Shown here: piece after piece, positions 56,181 through 64,000 of the stretch
Numbering within the stretch: position 1 is the stretch's first letter
Layout: each line of letters begins with the position of its first letter
Assembly: GCA_039995105.1 (NCBI GenBank)
Contig: CP146203.1
Span: forward strand, 186,001-250,000
Direction of reading: 5' to 3'
Length of the DNA stretch: 64,000 nt
Source of the DNA: Jonesiaceae bacterium BS-20
Lineage (GTDB): Bacteria > Actinomycetota > Actinomycetes > Actinomycetales > Cellulomonadaceae
The notes under the pieces: generated by a model
Seen by the model: only the letters and a program-made list of their open reading frames with translations
What the model was told of the DNA's origin: nothing
The model's database searches: none
Translations under genes and position numbers: made by a program

Positions 56181-57092
56181 GTGGCGCGTGGCATGCATCT
56201 TGCAGGCAAGACGATCTTAATTACGGGTGCGGGCAGCGGGATTGGCCGGCTGCTGGCACTGAGTTCCGCGCAGCGAGGTGCCCAAGTTATTATTTGGGAC
56301 CGGGCGGACTCCGGGCAGGATGTCTGTGATGAACTGCGCGCGGCCGATCATTTGGCGCACTTTTACCGCGTGGATATTACCAATTCCGATGCCGTAGCAA
56401 CGGCCGCAGTCCGGGTACTTGAAGACGTGGGACCGGTCGATATTTTAGTCAACAACGCCGGCGTTGTTTCTGGACGGCCGCTGTTGGAACTGGATTCTCA
56501 AGCGGTGCGGACCACCTTTGAGGTCAATACGCTCGCACTGTTTTGGACTACGCAGGCATTCCTTCCGGCAATGATTGCCCGGCAACGAGGTCTTGTGGTG
56601 ACGGTAGCGAGCGCCGCCGGAATGGTGGGGGTAGCCCGGCAGACCGATTACTCAGCATCAAAATTTGCTGCGGTTGGGTTCACCGAGGCGTTGCGCTCCG
56701 AGCTGCGAGCAGCAAAGACCGGGGTGCAGACGCTGACTGTCTGCCCGTATTACATTCACACGGGCATGTTTGACGGTGTAAAGTCACGCTTCCCGCTGCT
56801 GCTCCCAATCATGGAACCCCAACCCGTAGTGGACCGGATCCTGCGGGCAATTGAAACGGGGAAGAAGCAATTGGTCCTGCCACCGGCCGTGCACATGGTC
56901 AAGCTGGCCCGGTTACTGCCGGTATCCGCGACAGACAAGATCCTCGATATCTTGGGGCTCAATAAGGGCATGGACGCATTTACCGGGCGCCCCGGGGACC
57001 GGATCGAAAACCGCAGCGCGGTATCCTCAAACAGCAGTGCTGTATCCACCAACCACCACGGAAGCCCTCAGGCGGAGGTACCCCATGACTGA
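56181..57092 (+). CDS. Short-chain dehydrogenase/reductase (SDR)
   Basis: A 303-residue NAD(P)-dependent oxidoreductase of the SDR16C-like group. Rossmann motif ITGAGSGIGR, NNAGVVSG, the catalytic serine in TVASAAGM and YSASK (Tyr, Lys), then CPYYIHTGMF. The last about 45 residues form a hydrophilic, Ser/Asn-rich tail. GTG 56181 with GAAGGG upstream is my choice; GTG 56163 and ATG 56193 are alternatives. Its end overlaps the ALDH gene by 8 bp, so the pair probably oxidises an alcohol to an aldehyde and then an acid; the substrate is unknown. Confidence 0.9.
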   Translation: MARGMHLAGKTILITGAGSGIGRLLALSSAQRGAQVIIWDRADSGQDVCDELRAADHLAHFYRVDITNSDAVATAAVRVLEDVGPVDILVNNAGVVSGRPLLELDSQAVRTTFEVNTLALFWTTQAFLPAMIARQRGLVVTVASAAGMVGVARQTDYSASKFAAVGFTEALRSELRAAKTGVQTLTVCPYYIHTGMFDGVKSRFPLLLPIMEPQPVVDRILRAIETGKKQLVLPPAVHMVKLARLLPVSATDKILDILGLNKGMDAFTGRPGDRIENRSAVSSNSSAVSTNHHGSPQAEVPHD

Positions 57093-58527
57093 TTCCACTA
57101 AGGTCACCAATCCCAACGCGCTCGACGAGCAAACGCTCCGGGATACGGGACAGATCACGCAAATTGCGGCTGCCATGCGCGCGTCTTTTGACGCCGGGGT
57201 AACCAAGCCACTTGCCTGGCGGCTGGTGCAGTTGGACGGTTTGGACCGCATGTTGGTTGAAAATGAGGGGGCATTTGCGGATGCGCTTCTGGCCGATCTG
57301 GGTAAGGATCCGGCTGAGGCGTACATTACCGAGTCCTCGTTTGTGCGGGCCGAGCTCAAGCTGATTCGAGGCAAACTCAAGCAGTGGTTGCAACCAAAGA
57401 TGGTGAAACCTTCGCTTGCTGTCTTACCAGCCACCGCCTATACGGTCTTGGAACCCCTGGGTGCGGTCCTGATTATTGCGCCGTGGAACTATCCGGTTCA
57501 GCTCCTACTCGCGCCGGCAATTGGCGCTTTGGCAGCAGGAAACTCCGTAGTGCTGAAGCCAAGTGAGCTGGCTCCGGCTACGTCCGCACTCATCGCACGG
57601 TTGGTGCCGTTGTATCTCGATCCAAGTGCGGTCGCCGTGGTTGAGGGTGGTATTCCACAAACAACAGCGCTGTTAGAACAGCGATGGGACCACATTTTCT
57701 ACACGGGCAATGGCACGGTGGCTCGTATTGTTATGACCGCGGCCGCCAAGCACCTGACCCCGGTAACCCTAGAATTGGGCGGAAAGTCACCCACGTTTGT
57801 TGATGACTCAGCTGATCTCAAGGTTGCGGCCCAGCGCATCGCGTGGGGAAAGTTCACTAACGCTGGGCAAACCTGTGTGGCCCCGGATTATGTGATGGCA
57901 ACACCGGGTGTGGCCGAGCGCCTGCAACCGTTGATTGCCGAGGCCATCACCGAGATGTACGGGGCGGATCCAAAAGCAGGTCCCTACGGGCGGATCATCA
58001 ACCACAATCACTTTGATCGCTTGGCTGCCTTGGTAGCGAACCCAGCCAATGGGAAAGTGGCCACCGGGGGAGACTTTGACCGGGCGGCCAAGTACCTCGC
58101 GCCGACCGTCATGGCTGACGTCAAATTTAATGCCCCCATCATGGAACAAGAGATTTTTGGACCGGTTTTGCCCGTGGTGACCGTGGCGGACAGCAAAGAG
58201 GCGATCGCTTTCATCAATTCCGGAGACAAGCCTTTGGCTCTCTACGTGTTTAGTGAACGCAAAGAAGTGCGCCGTGCATTCTTGAACCAAACCAGCTCGG
58301 GTGCCGTTACGTTTAATCTGCCCTTGGCTCACCTAGCAATCCCTGATCTGCCCTTTGGTGGGGTGGGGGAAAGCGGCATGGGCGCCTATCACGGCAAGCG
58401 TTCCCTTGAAATCTTTAGTCATGAAAAGGCCGTGGTTTCCAAACCAACGGTGCCCGATACTCTGGGTTTGGTCTACCCACCGTATTCCGACCAGCAGATT
58501 AGCCTCCTGCGCAAGGTCCTAGGTTAA
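57085..58527 (+). CDS. Aldehyde dehydrogenase (class 3-like)
   Basis: A 480-residue NAD(P)+-dependent aldehyde dehydrogenase. APWNYPVQLLLAP, NSVVLKPSE, FYTGNGTVARIV, general base E230 in TLELGGKSP and nucleophile C264 in NAGQTCVAPDY, then GGVGESGMGAYHGKRS; the motif order and length are those of ALDH3-type fatty/aromatic aldehyde dehydrogenases. ATG 57085 has GGAGG 6 bp upstream. The frame is open further upstream, but that part lies inside the SDR gene. It is coupled to the SDR in front and the hypothetical gene behind. Confidence 0.95.
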   Translation: MTDSTKVTNPNALDEQTLRDTGQITQIAAAMRASFDAGVTKPLAWRLVQLDGLDRMLVENEGAFADALLADLGKDPAEAYITESSFVRAELKLIRGKLKQWLQPKMVKPSLAVLPATAYTVLEPLGAVLIIAPWNYPVQLLLAPAIGALAAGNSVVLKPSELAPATSALIARLVPLYLDPSAVAVVEGGIPQTTALLEQRWDHIFYTGNGTVARIVMTAAAKHLTPVTLELGGKSPTFVDDSADLKVAAQRIAWGKFTNAGQTCVAPDYVMATPGVAERLQPLIAEAITEMYGADPKAGPYGRIINHNHFDRLAALVANPANGKVATGGDFDRAAKYLAPTVMADVKFNAPIMEQEIFGPVLPVVTVADSKEAIAFINSGDKPLALYVFSERKEVRRAFLNQTSSGAVTFNLPLAHLAIPDLPFGGVGESGMGAYHGKRSLEIFSHEKAVVSKPTVPDTLGLVYPPYSDQQISLLRKVLG

Positions 58528-59123
58528 TGATGGAACCCAACCAGACACAAGACACCGCCAACCCTGGGGCATCGAATGCCGGGGTCATGAGCGCCGCAGC
58601 GATTGCTAAAGCAACCGAGCGCACCTGGGCTCAGTGGCGCAAGCTACTGGATGCTAACGGCGCCGCAACATTGGCCCACAAACCACTAGCGGAACTTGCC
58701 TTGGCACATATACCCAAGGTGGGTAATCCCGGTTGGTGGGCGCAGAGCATTGCCATTGCCTACGAGCAAGAAACCGGGGTGAGGGTGCCGGGGCAGCTGA
58801 GCGATGGAACGTTTGCCGCCAATGCATCGCGTACCTTGACCGGCACCATGGATGAGGTCTTAGCCCGGTGGCAGGCCCATGTGGGGGAGCCCGAGGCGCT
58901 CAATGGAGCGCCCATAACCCAGCCGCCGGAGACGTCAAGCACCGAGAAATGGCGGTACTGGCGTTGCACGGTCAACGGTTTTCAGCGCATTAACGTGACC
59001 ATCAACACGAAACCCGGAGGCAAGGTGACCCTTGCAGTGCAACACCCGGGCCTTGGATCACTTGAGGAGCGCGAGGAATGGAAGACCTTTTGGCGGACAT
59101 TCCTCAAGTCCATCCCCGCCTAA
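58527..59123 (+). CDS. Hypothetical protein in SDR-ALDH operon
   Basis: A 198-residue protein overlapping the ALDH stop by 1 bp (TAATG). An N-terminal helical segment (TERTWAQWRKLLD, LAELALAHIPKVGNPGWWAQSIAIAYEQETGVRVPGQ) is followed by a region ending KWRYWRCTVNGFQRINVTIN, TLAVQHPGLGSLEEREEWKTFWRTFLKSI. The second half has the look of the end of an SRPBCC/AHSA1-like fold (beta strands then a long helix), and the first half of a DUF4287-like helical domain. No catalytic motif. Function unknown. Confidence 0.78.
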   Translation: MMEPNQTQDTANPGASNAGVMSAAAIAKATERTWAQWRKLLDANGAATLAHKPLAELALAHIPKVGNPGWWAQSIAIAYEQETGVRVPGQLSDGTFAANASRTLTGTMDEVLARWQAHVGEPEALNGAPITQPPETSSTEKWRYWRCTVNGFQRINVTINTKPGGKVTLAVQHPGLGSLEEREEWKTFWRTFLKSIPA

Positions 59124-59126
59124 CCA

Positions 59127-59179
59127 CCGCGGGTCCGTTGATCGACACCATTCGTTGGTGCCGATCAACGGACCCGCGG
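59127..59179. terminator. Bidirectional terminator between operon and pmt
   Basis: Arms CCGCGGGTCCGTTGATCG / CGATCAACGGACCCGCGG extend inward through a mismatch to CACCA/TGGTG, giving about 24 bp with a 5-nt loop. It starts 3 nt after the stop of the hypothetical gene and ends 13 nt from the pmt stop. No T-run. Its arm resembles the hairpin at 61784. Confidence 0.87.
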
Positions 59180-59191
59180 CCAAGCCAGGGT

Positions 59192-60907
59192 TTACACCCA
59201 AGTAGGTAACCAGTTGTGCATCTGCCAGAACCACATGGGTACTTGAATGCCGGTCCATACCGGGTAGAAGAAGACACTCACCACAACGATTAACCCGGCC
59301 ACAGCCACGAACCAGATCTTGACCCGCCCTCGGGTGACGGGATCTGTGCCCCAGCGTTCCCAAATGACAAGGGCCAGGTAGGCGACCGCTAGGTACATGA
59401 ACGGTGCAAAGACAATGGTGTAGAAGGTAAAGATGGTACGGTCCGGGAAGAACAACCAGGGGACCCAACCGGCAGCGATACCGGCAACGATCGCACCAGC
59501 GCGCCAATCAAACTTTCGCACAAGCAAAAAGATTGCGATCAAGAACGCGGCGGTGCCAATCCACCAAATCAGCGGGTTACCAATCGACGTGACCGCGGAG
59601 GCACACTCAGAAGAGGAGCAGCCATTCTCACCGCGTGCGGATTTCTCCCAGAAGAACGAGGTGGGCCTGATCTGGAGCAGCCACCCCCAAGCCTTAGCCT
59701 CATAGGTGTGCTCGGAGGTGAGCCCGGTATGAAAGTTGAGCACGCCCTGGTGGTAATGAATCAGGGAACGCAGTGCATCGAGCGGAGCGTTGAAAAAGCC
59801 CGGCAGCCACGACCAGTACTCAGCGGGGTTCTGAGCGCCCCATTGGCGTCCATAGGAGTTGGGATTGATAAACCAACTGGTCCAAGCCAACCCGTACCCG
59901 GCAATCGCGGTCGGAACCATGATCGCGGCAGATGGGAGGGCATCGCGAAGAAAAGCCCCAACCAACCATTTCTTGATCCCTACCTGGTAGCGTGCGGCCG
60001 CGTCCCACAGAACCGCCACGACACAGAACACGGCGACGTAGTACGCACCGGACCACTTCACACCGGTTGCCAAGCCCAAACTGAGGGCGGCAAAGAAGCG
60101 ATACCAACCCCAGCCCAAGCGGGGCCCGTATTGCCCCAGAGCAAACCCGGCACTGAGGCGGTCCGCACATAACTTTGCCAGCCGCTCGCGCCGCCACTGC
60201 CGGTCCTTAATGAGCAGGGCAAACGCCACCACAACGAAGAACATCAAAAAGGAATCAAGTAGCCCGGTCCGCGCATGGACAATGGCAACCCCATCGATGG
60301 CAAACAGGCCACCGGCGACCAACCCAAAGGCGGTTGACCCAAACATGGCCCGGCCCGCCCGGGCAATGAGGAACACCGCGATCACGGAGACAATCGCGGT
60401 TGAAAACCGCCAGAAGAAGGCGTTGGCAGGATCTCCCAGCCACATGCCAAAGGTGATCATCCACTTGCCCAGTGGTGGGTGCACTACGTAATCGGCGGCG
60501 GGCAGGTAACCGTCAAGGAAGCCCGCGTTCCACGCTTCGTTGGGATCGTCCGGCCAGTCGTTCTCAAAGCCGTTCCGCAGGAGCGTGTAGGCGCCCTTGA
60601 CGTAGTAGGTCTCATCAAAAACAAGCGATCCGGGGGTACCTAGCCGTATGAACCTGATAACGCCGGCAAAGACAGCGATCAATAACGGCCCCAGCCAACC
60701 CCACAGTCGATCCTGCGCGGTCCGGCCTAGGGAGAGGAAACGCGCCGAGAATAACCTGCTGAGAAGAATCTCATAATTCTGAGGTCGGCGCTCCCCAAGC
60801 GAGCTGCTTCGCCGAGTTTCACCATGATTTTCGCCGTCTTGATCCACGGGCTCGTTCGCCAAAGCTGCATCCTGAGCCAAAATTGTTTCACCTTTGGAAA
60901 TGTCCAC
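59192..60907 (-). CDS. pmt: Protein O-mannosyltransferase (Pmt)
   Basis: A 571-residue GT39 enzyme that transfers mannose from polyprenyl-phosphate-mannose to Ser/Thr of proteins during Sec export, in the membrane. The catalytic acidic pair is FDETYYVK (DE), with HPPLGKWMI, GVKWSGAY, FHTGLTSEHTYEAKAW and a final FWQMHNWLPTWV. About 11 transmembrane helices; the first 70 residues are a hydrophilic cytoplasmic tail. Homologue of Rv1002c. Divergent from rsmI with only 29 bp between starts, a conserved pair in actinobacteria. Confidence 0.95.
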   Translation of the reverse strand: MDISKGETILAQDAALANEPVDQDGENHGETRRSSSLGERRPQNYEILLSRLFSARFLSLGRTAQDRLWGWLGPLLIAVFAGVIRFIRLGTPGSLVFDETYYVKGAYTLLRNGFENDWPDDPNEAWNAGFLDGYLPAADYVVHPPLGKWMITFGMWLGDPANAFFWRFSTAIVSVIAVFLIARAGRAMFGSTAFGLVAGGLFAIDGVAIVHARTGLLDSFLMFFVVVAFALLIKDRQWRRERLAKLCADRLSAGFALGQYGPRLGWGWYRFFAALSLGLATGVKWSGAYYVAVFCVVAVLWDAAARYQVGIKKWLVGAFLRDALPSAAIMVPTAIAGYGLAWTSWFINPNSYGRQWGAQNPAEYWSWLPGFFNAPLDALRSLIHYHQGVLNFHTGLTSEHTYEAKAWGWLLQIRPTSFFWEKSARGENGCSSSECASAVTSIGNPLIWWIGTAAFLIAIFLLVRKFDWRAGAIVAGIAAGWVPWLFFPDRTIFTFYTIVFAPFMYLAVAYLALVIWERWGTDPVTRGRVKIWFVAVAGLIVVVSVFFYPVWTGIQVPMWFWQMHNWLPTWV

Positions 60908-60936
60908 AATCGCAATGGTAGGTTACGTGGCAAGGT

Positions 60937-61779
60937 ATGAGTATGACCGGACACCTGATTCTTGCTGGAACGCCCATTGGCAACGTTGATGATGCCTCCC
61001 TGCGCCTGCGCACACTCCTGCAGGAGGTGCCAGTGATTGCCGCGGAAGACACCCGCCGCCTGCACGCACTCGTGGCACGCATGGGAATTACCACTTCAGC
61101 CAAAGTCATTAGCTACCACGAACACAACGAGACAGCGCGCGCTGATGACCTCCTCGACTTGGTTGAGGCGGGCCAAGACGTGCTCATAGTTACCGATGCC
61201 GGTATGCCTTCCGTCTCCGACCCCGGTTACCGGATTGTTAGCCGGGCAATCGAGCGTGACCTACCGGTTACCTCGGCTCCCGGTCCCAGCGCGGTTCTCA
61301 CCGCCCTAGCTGTTTCGGGGCTGCCAACCGACCGGTTCTGTTTTGAAGGGTTCCCACCGCGGAAACAGGGCGAGCGGACCAGGACATTCGCGGCGCTCGC
61401 AGCCGAGAAACGGACCCTGGTGTTCTTTGAATCACCCCACCGGATCGCTGACACGCTCGCGGCCATGGCGCAAGGATTTGGCCTTGACCGGCCTGCGGCT
61501 GTGTGCCGGGAGTTGACCAAGACGTATGAGGAGGTCCTGCGCGGTCCCCTAAGTGAACTTGCCGAGCGCGCGGCAGGCGAGCAACTGCGCGGGGAAATCG
61601 CGATTGTCATTGCGGGGGCTACCCAATCTCAAGACCTGACCGTCGCAGACGTTGTTGAGCAGGTAACGGAGCGCATAGCTCAGGGCGAACGCATGAAACA
61701 GGCCGTGGCTGAGGTTGCCGAGCTCACGGGTGTTTCCAAACGAGAGCTTTACGAGGCCGCGCTCGCGGCCAAGAAATAA
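60937..61779 (+). CDS. rsmI: 16S rRNA (cytidine1402-2'-O)-methyltransferase
   Basis: A 280-residue SAM-dependent enzyme of the tetrapyrrole methylase fold, modifying C1402 in the ribosomal decoding centre. Signatures: [82 protein letters not shown] and [11 protein letters not shown]. The C-terminal helical region ends [17 protein letters not shown] 60937; ATG 60943 is two codons later. Confidence 0.97.
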   Translation: MSMTGHLILAGTPIGNVDDASLRLRTLLQEVPVIAAEDTRRLHALVARMGITTSAKVISYHEHNETARADDLLDLVEAGQDVLIVTDAGMPSVSDPGYRIVSRAIERDLPVTSAPGPSAVLTALAVSGLPTDRFCFEGFPPRKQGERTRTFAALAAEKRTLVFFESPHRIADTLAAMAQGFGLDRPAAVCRELTKTYEEVLRGPLSELAERAAGEQLRGEIAIVIAGATQSQDLTVADVVEQVTERIAQGERMKQAVAEVAELTGVSKRELYEAALAAKK

Positions 61780-61783
61780 CCGA

Positions 61784-61838
61784 CCGTCCGTTGATTGCCA
61801 CCAAAATACCTGTTTGAGTGGTGGCAATCGACGGACGG
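61784..61838. terminator. Bidirectional terminator between rsmI and pncA
   Basis: A 20-bp stem with one G-T/C-A type mismatch CCGTCCGTTGATTGCCACCA / TGGTGGCAATCGACGGACGG (61784-61803, 61819-61838) and 15-nt loop. It starts 4 nt after rsmI and lies 21 nt beyond the pncA stop. The arm shares about 15 of 19 bases with the hairpin at 59127. Confidence 0.87.
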
Positions 61839-61858
61839 CCGGTCAAAAGTTGAAACGG

Positions 61859-62446
61859 CTAGACGGAAGTCGAAAGTGTTTGCTCAACTCCGGCATCGGC
61901 AAGTTCTTGACGAGCCACGACGCCCTGGTCCTCGGTGACCGGAACGGTCAGGTCACTAAAGACCCTAACCTTCAAGCCCAACTCGAGTGCATCTAGGGCA
62001 GTTGCCTTGACGCAGTGGGACTCGGCAAGACCAACAACGTCAACTTCTTCAATCGCTGCGTCAAGAAGAATCGCGGCCAAGGTGTCACCGTTTGGGGCGG
62101 TGCCTTCGAACCCGGAATAGGCGGCAGCGTACTGGCCCTTCTTGACGCTGACGTCAAGGTCCAAGATTTCAAGGGCCGGGTGCAGCTCGGCCTCTTCGGT
62201 TCCGGCGACCCCGTGAGGCGGCCAGGAATCAATAAAGTCGGGGGTGTCACTGAAGTGGTCACCCGGATCAATGTGCCAATCCTGGGTGGTGGCTACGAGG
62301 GTGTACTTGTCGCGGTTGCGGTCTGCAAACTTGGCAATGCGGTTAGCAACGTCGTTGCCTCCGCTGACGCCGAGCGCGCCACCTTCACAAAACGTGGGTT
62401 GAACATCAACAACCAGGAGAGCCCTTCTGGGCTGGATCTCAGTCAT
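61859..62446 (-). CDS. pncA: Nicotinamidase/isochorismatase-family hydrolase
   Basis: A 195-residue enzyme hydrolysing nicotinamide to nicotinate in NAD salvage. The catalytic triad is visible as D in LLVVDVQPTFCEGG, K in VSVKKGQ, and nucleophile C145 in GLAESHCVKATALDAL. Metal ligands lie in TTQDWHIDPGDHF and WPPHGVAGT. ATG 62446 is chosen; the frame stays open to 62521 with no support. Homologues activate pyrazinamide in mycobacteria. It is divergent from the lipoprotein gene at 62535. Confidence 0.93.
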   Translation of the reverse strand: MTEIQPRRALLVVDVQPTFCEGGALGVSGGNDVANRIAKFADRNRDKYTLVATTQDWHIDPGDHFSDTPDFIDSWPPHGVAGTEEAELHPALEILDLDVSVKKGQYAAAYSGFEGTAPNGDTLAAILLDAAIEEVDVVGLAESHCVKATALDALELGLKVRVFSDLTVPVTEDQGVVARQELADAGVEQTLSTSV

Positions 62447-62534
62447 AGTCACTAATCTATCCGGTTCTTGCGGGTTCGTCAGTAAGCCGCCCGGGACGCA
62501 GGTCGCAGGGCAACCCGCCAACTATGCTTGAGAC

Positions 62535-64000
62535 ATGCTGTTACCCCCATTTTCGCAACCCACCGCTCCCACTGGTGCTTTGGCACCGGGAGAAACCGGT
62601 CCCAAACCAAAGCCGTGGCGTTTGGCTGTCGGCACCATAACGGTGACCGGGTTACTAGCCGGGGTATTGGCGGGGTGCGGTGGCGGCAACCCGGGTGCGG
62701 ATAAGTCCACAGAAAAACCGGCCCCGGGGGTTACCCAACAGGAGCCGGACCCAAGTGCGCCCAGCACACCCAAAGACCAAGACTTCACCCCGATTGGCAA
62801 GGTAACGCTAGGGCCCGCTGAGGTTATGTTGCAGGATCTTTCCCAGATCACCGGGGTAACCGTGCTGGGCCCCGATGAGTTCTTACTGGTCAACGGGCGG
62901 ACCGGGGAGTTGCAGTGGGCGCGCGGAAAAACGCAACCGCAGCCGGTTGTGGGGACCGCAGCCCAGGAGATTCAACAGAGTCTGGACCAAGCCAAACTCG
63001 ATCTGGCCGACCAGCTGGCCACCGATCCTGACGGTGGGAACCCGCAAGCAATCGCCATGCGTCCCCTGCCTCAGGTATTAGACGTGATCACGTCCCCAAC
63101 CTTTGCCGAGGACCAACAGCTGTATCTGTTTGTCAGCACCGGTCAAAGCTCGGCGGTGTTCCGTGCTGAGTGGCAGGATGGGACGCTTGAGTCCCTGACT
63201 GAGATCTTGGCCGATCTGCCTGCTGGAGCTGGACGGAATGGGGGTGCCCTTGGGTTTGGTCCGGATGGGAACCTATTCGTTTCGGTCGGAGACACCGGCC
63301 AGCCGGCCCTAGCCCAAGACCCCACCAAGTTGGCGGGCAAGATCCTACGCGTTGCCCCCGATGGGTCAATTCCCAGTAATAATCCGCTCACAGGCTCCCC
63401 GGTGTGGTCCATGGGGCACCGTAACGTCACGTCACTGGCCTGGACGCAAACCGCAGAGTTGTATGCGGTTGAGCAGGGCCAAGTCGTAGCCGATGAGCTC
63501 AACCTCATTATTCCCGGCGCAAACTACGGTTGGCCACTGGTCGAGGGACGCGGCAACGTGAGTTCCGCGGCTGAAACGGGAACGCCAGACGGTGCAAGGA
63601 CAGGCACCGTGAATCCTGATGGCACGGCGCCAGATAATGCGACGCTGGATAAAGATGCGCTAGCGACTCCGAGAGATCAAACGCCTAGTGGGCAGGCACC
63701 AACCGACGGAGCACTGCCTAATGAAGTACCGACCAATGACGCAGATCGCGATGCTCTTGGGGACGGCGGCGCATCCGGTGAAACTACGCCAAGCGACACG
63801 TCTGCCCTAGACGGCCCAGCCACGGTCAATCAGCTGACCGTTCAAGAGGCGCATGAGCGCGGGTTCACTGCTCCCGCACTGCAATGGGATTGGACCGCCG
63901 GGCGCACTACCTCGGGGGACCCGGTGTCATTGGTAGCAACGAGTGAGGGGCTCTACATTGCGGGGTTCCACGGCGAGCGTCTATGGCGGGTGGGGCTGCT
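62535..64000 (+). CDS. Glucose/sorbosone dehydrogenase-like lipoprotein (cut by window edge)
   Basis: This frame stays open from ATG 62535 to the right edge (488 codons). Signal II: basic KPKPWR, hydrophobic core, lipobox LAGC, so it is a lipoprotein outside the membrane. The beta-propeller of the GSDH/PQQ sugar dehydrogenase family is recognised by GRNGGALGFGPDGNLFVSVG, GKILRVAPDG, MGHRNVTSLAW, ELYAVEQG, DELNLI and GANYGWPLVEG. An 85-residue Thr/Asp/Pro/Ala-rich insertion separates GANYGWP from the next blade (APALQWDW). It probably oxidises aldoses using PQQ, or is a non-catalytic propeller. The C-terminus is beyond the window. Confidence 0.88.
   Translation, partial: MLLPPFSQPTAPTGALAPGETGPKPKPWRLAVGTITVTGLLAGVLAGCGGGNPGADKSTEKPAPGVTQQEPDPSAPSTPKDQDFTPIGKVTLGPAEVMLQDLSQITGVTVLGPDEFLLVNGRTGELQWARGKTQPQPVVGTAAQEIQQSLDQAKLDLADQLATDPDGGNPQAIAMRPLPQVLDVITSPTFAEDQQLYLFVSTGQSSAVFRAEWQDGTLESLTEILADLPAGAGRNGGALGFGPDGNLFVSVGDTGQPALAQDPTKLAGKILRVAPDGSIPSNNPLTGSPVWSMGHRNVTSLAWTQTAELYAVEQGQVVADELNLIIPGANYGWPLVEGRGNVSSAAETGTPDGARTGTVNPDGTAPDNATLDKDALATPRDQTPSGQAPTDGALPNEVPTNDADRDALGDGGASGETTPSDTSALDGPATVNQLTVQEAHERGFTAPALQWDWTAGRTTSGDPVSLVATSEGLYIAGFHGERLWRVGL

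Overview
The window is a stretch of chromosome from a moderately high-GC actinobacterium. The evidence is the gene set: XPB-type helicase with its Ssl2-N partner, DUF3263 with a LytR_C/VirR-like protein, DUF3027, Glp/GlpR, a DtxR-type regulator, a protein mannosyltransferase, and a groEL without groES under CIRCE control. From memory, many neighbour pairs match Mycobacterium tuberculosis order (Rv0430-0431, Rv0861c-0862c, Rv0883c-0884c, Rv0985c to Rv0996, Rv1002c-1003). No mycolic-acid genes are visible. A sortase-anchored mucin-type O-glycanase (GH101) suggests a host-associated Actinomycetaceae-like or related lineage; that placement is inference. I see no phage, IS element, CRISPR array, rRNA or origin.

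Layout: 1-8.2 kb holds truncated otsA, a divergent membrane Ser/Thr kinase, a DsbA-like thiol protein, tRNA-Thr(TGT), a TetR regulator, a DUF3817 membrane protein, an SGNH hydrolase, ung, DUF3263 and a VirR-like protein. 8.4-14.5 kb holds a cold-shock protein, a phytoene-dehydrogenase-like oxidoreductase, a GyrI-like protein, an HTTM membrane protein and groEL. 14.5-24.6 kb holds an orphan WXG100 protein, an HD-like protein, a PhoP/TcrX-type two-component system, a NYN protein, the XPB/Ssl2-N pair, a second cold-shock protein and DUF3027. 24.8-36.5 kb holds a purine permease, manA, a MarR-MFS pair, serC, DtxR, a c-di-AMP (ydaO-type) riboswitch ahead of a secreted NlpC/P60 peptidase, a tandem USP and small proteins. 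36.5-44.9 kb holds OsmC, a P-loop kinase, the 5.4-kb GH101 gene and tRNA-Arg(CCT). 45.4-50.2 kb holds a 1528-residue helicase/nuclease-like protein with degenerate motifs and a small partner. 50.3-64 kb holds mscL, SAF, FmdB, 5-FCL, then glp, GNAT, glpR, then SDR, ALDH and a hypothetical gene, then pmt/rsmI, pncA and a truncated lipoprotein of the glucose/sorbosone dehydrogenase family.

Shared themes are envelope work (VirR-like, NlpC/P60 under c-di-AMP control, Pmt, Glp/GlpR, MscL, GH101) and stress response (CIRCE-groEL, USP, OsmC, UDG, XPB, cold shock). Most convergent gene pairs are separated by long, near-perfect hairpins, often without a U-tract.

The least explained items are: the large protein at 45.4 kb, whose helicase and nuclease catalytic positions both look lost; a 55-residue CxxC protein at 36.2 kb behind a hairpin-rich leader; a hairpin covering the start of the SAF gene that contains a four-codon mini-ORF; a 103-bp inverted-repeat element before mscL; and two hairpin-bearing stretches in the 570-bp gap after tRNA-Arg.
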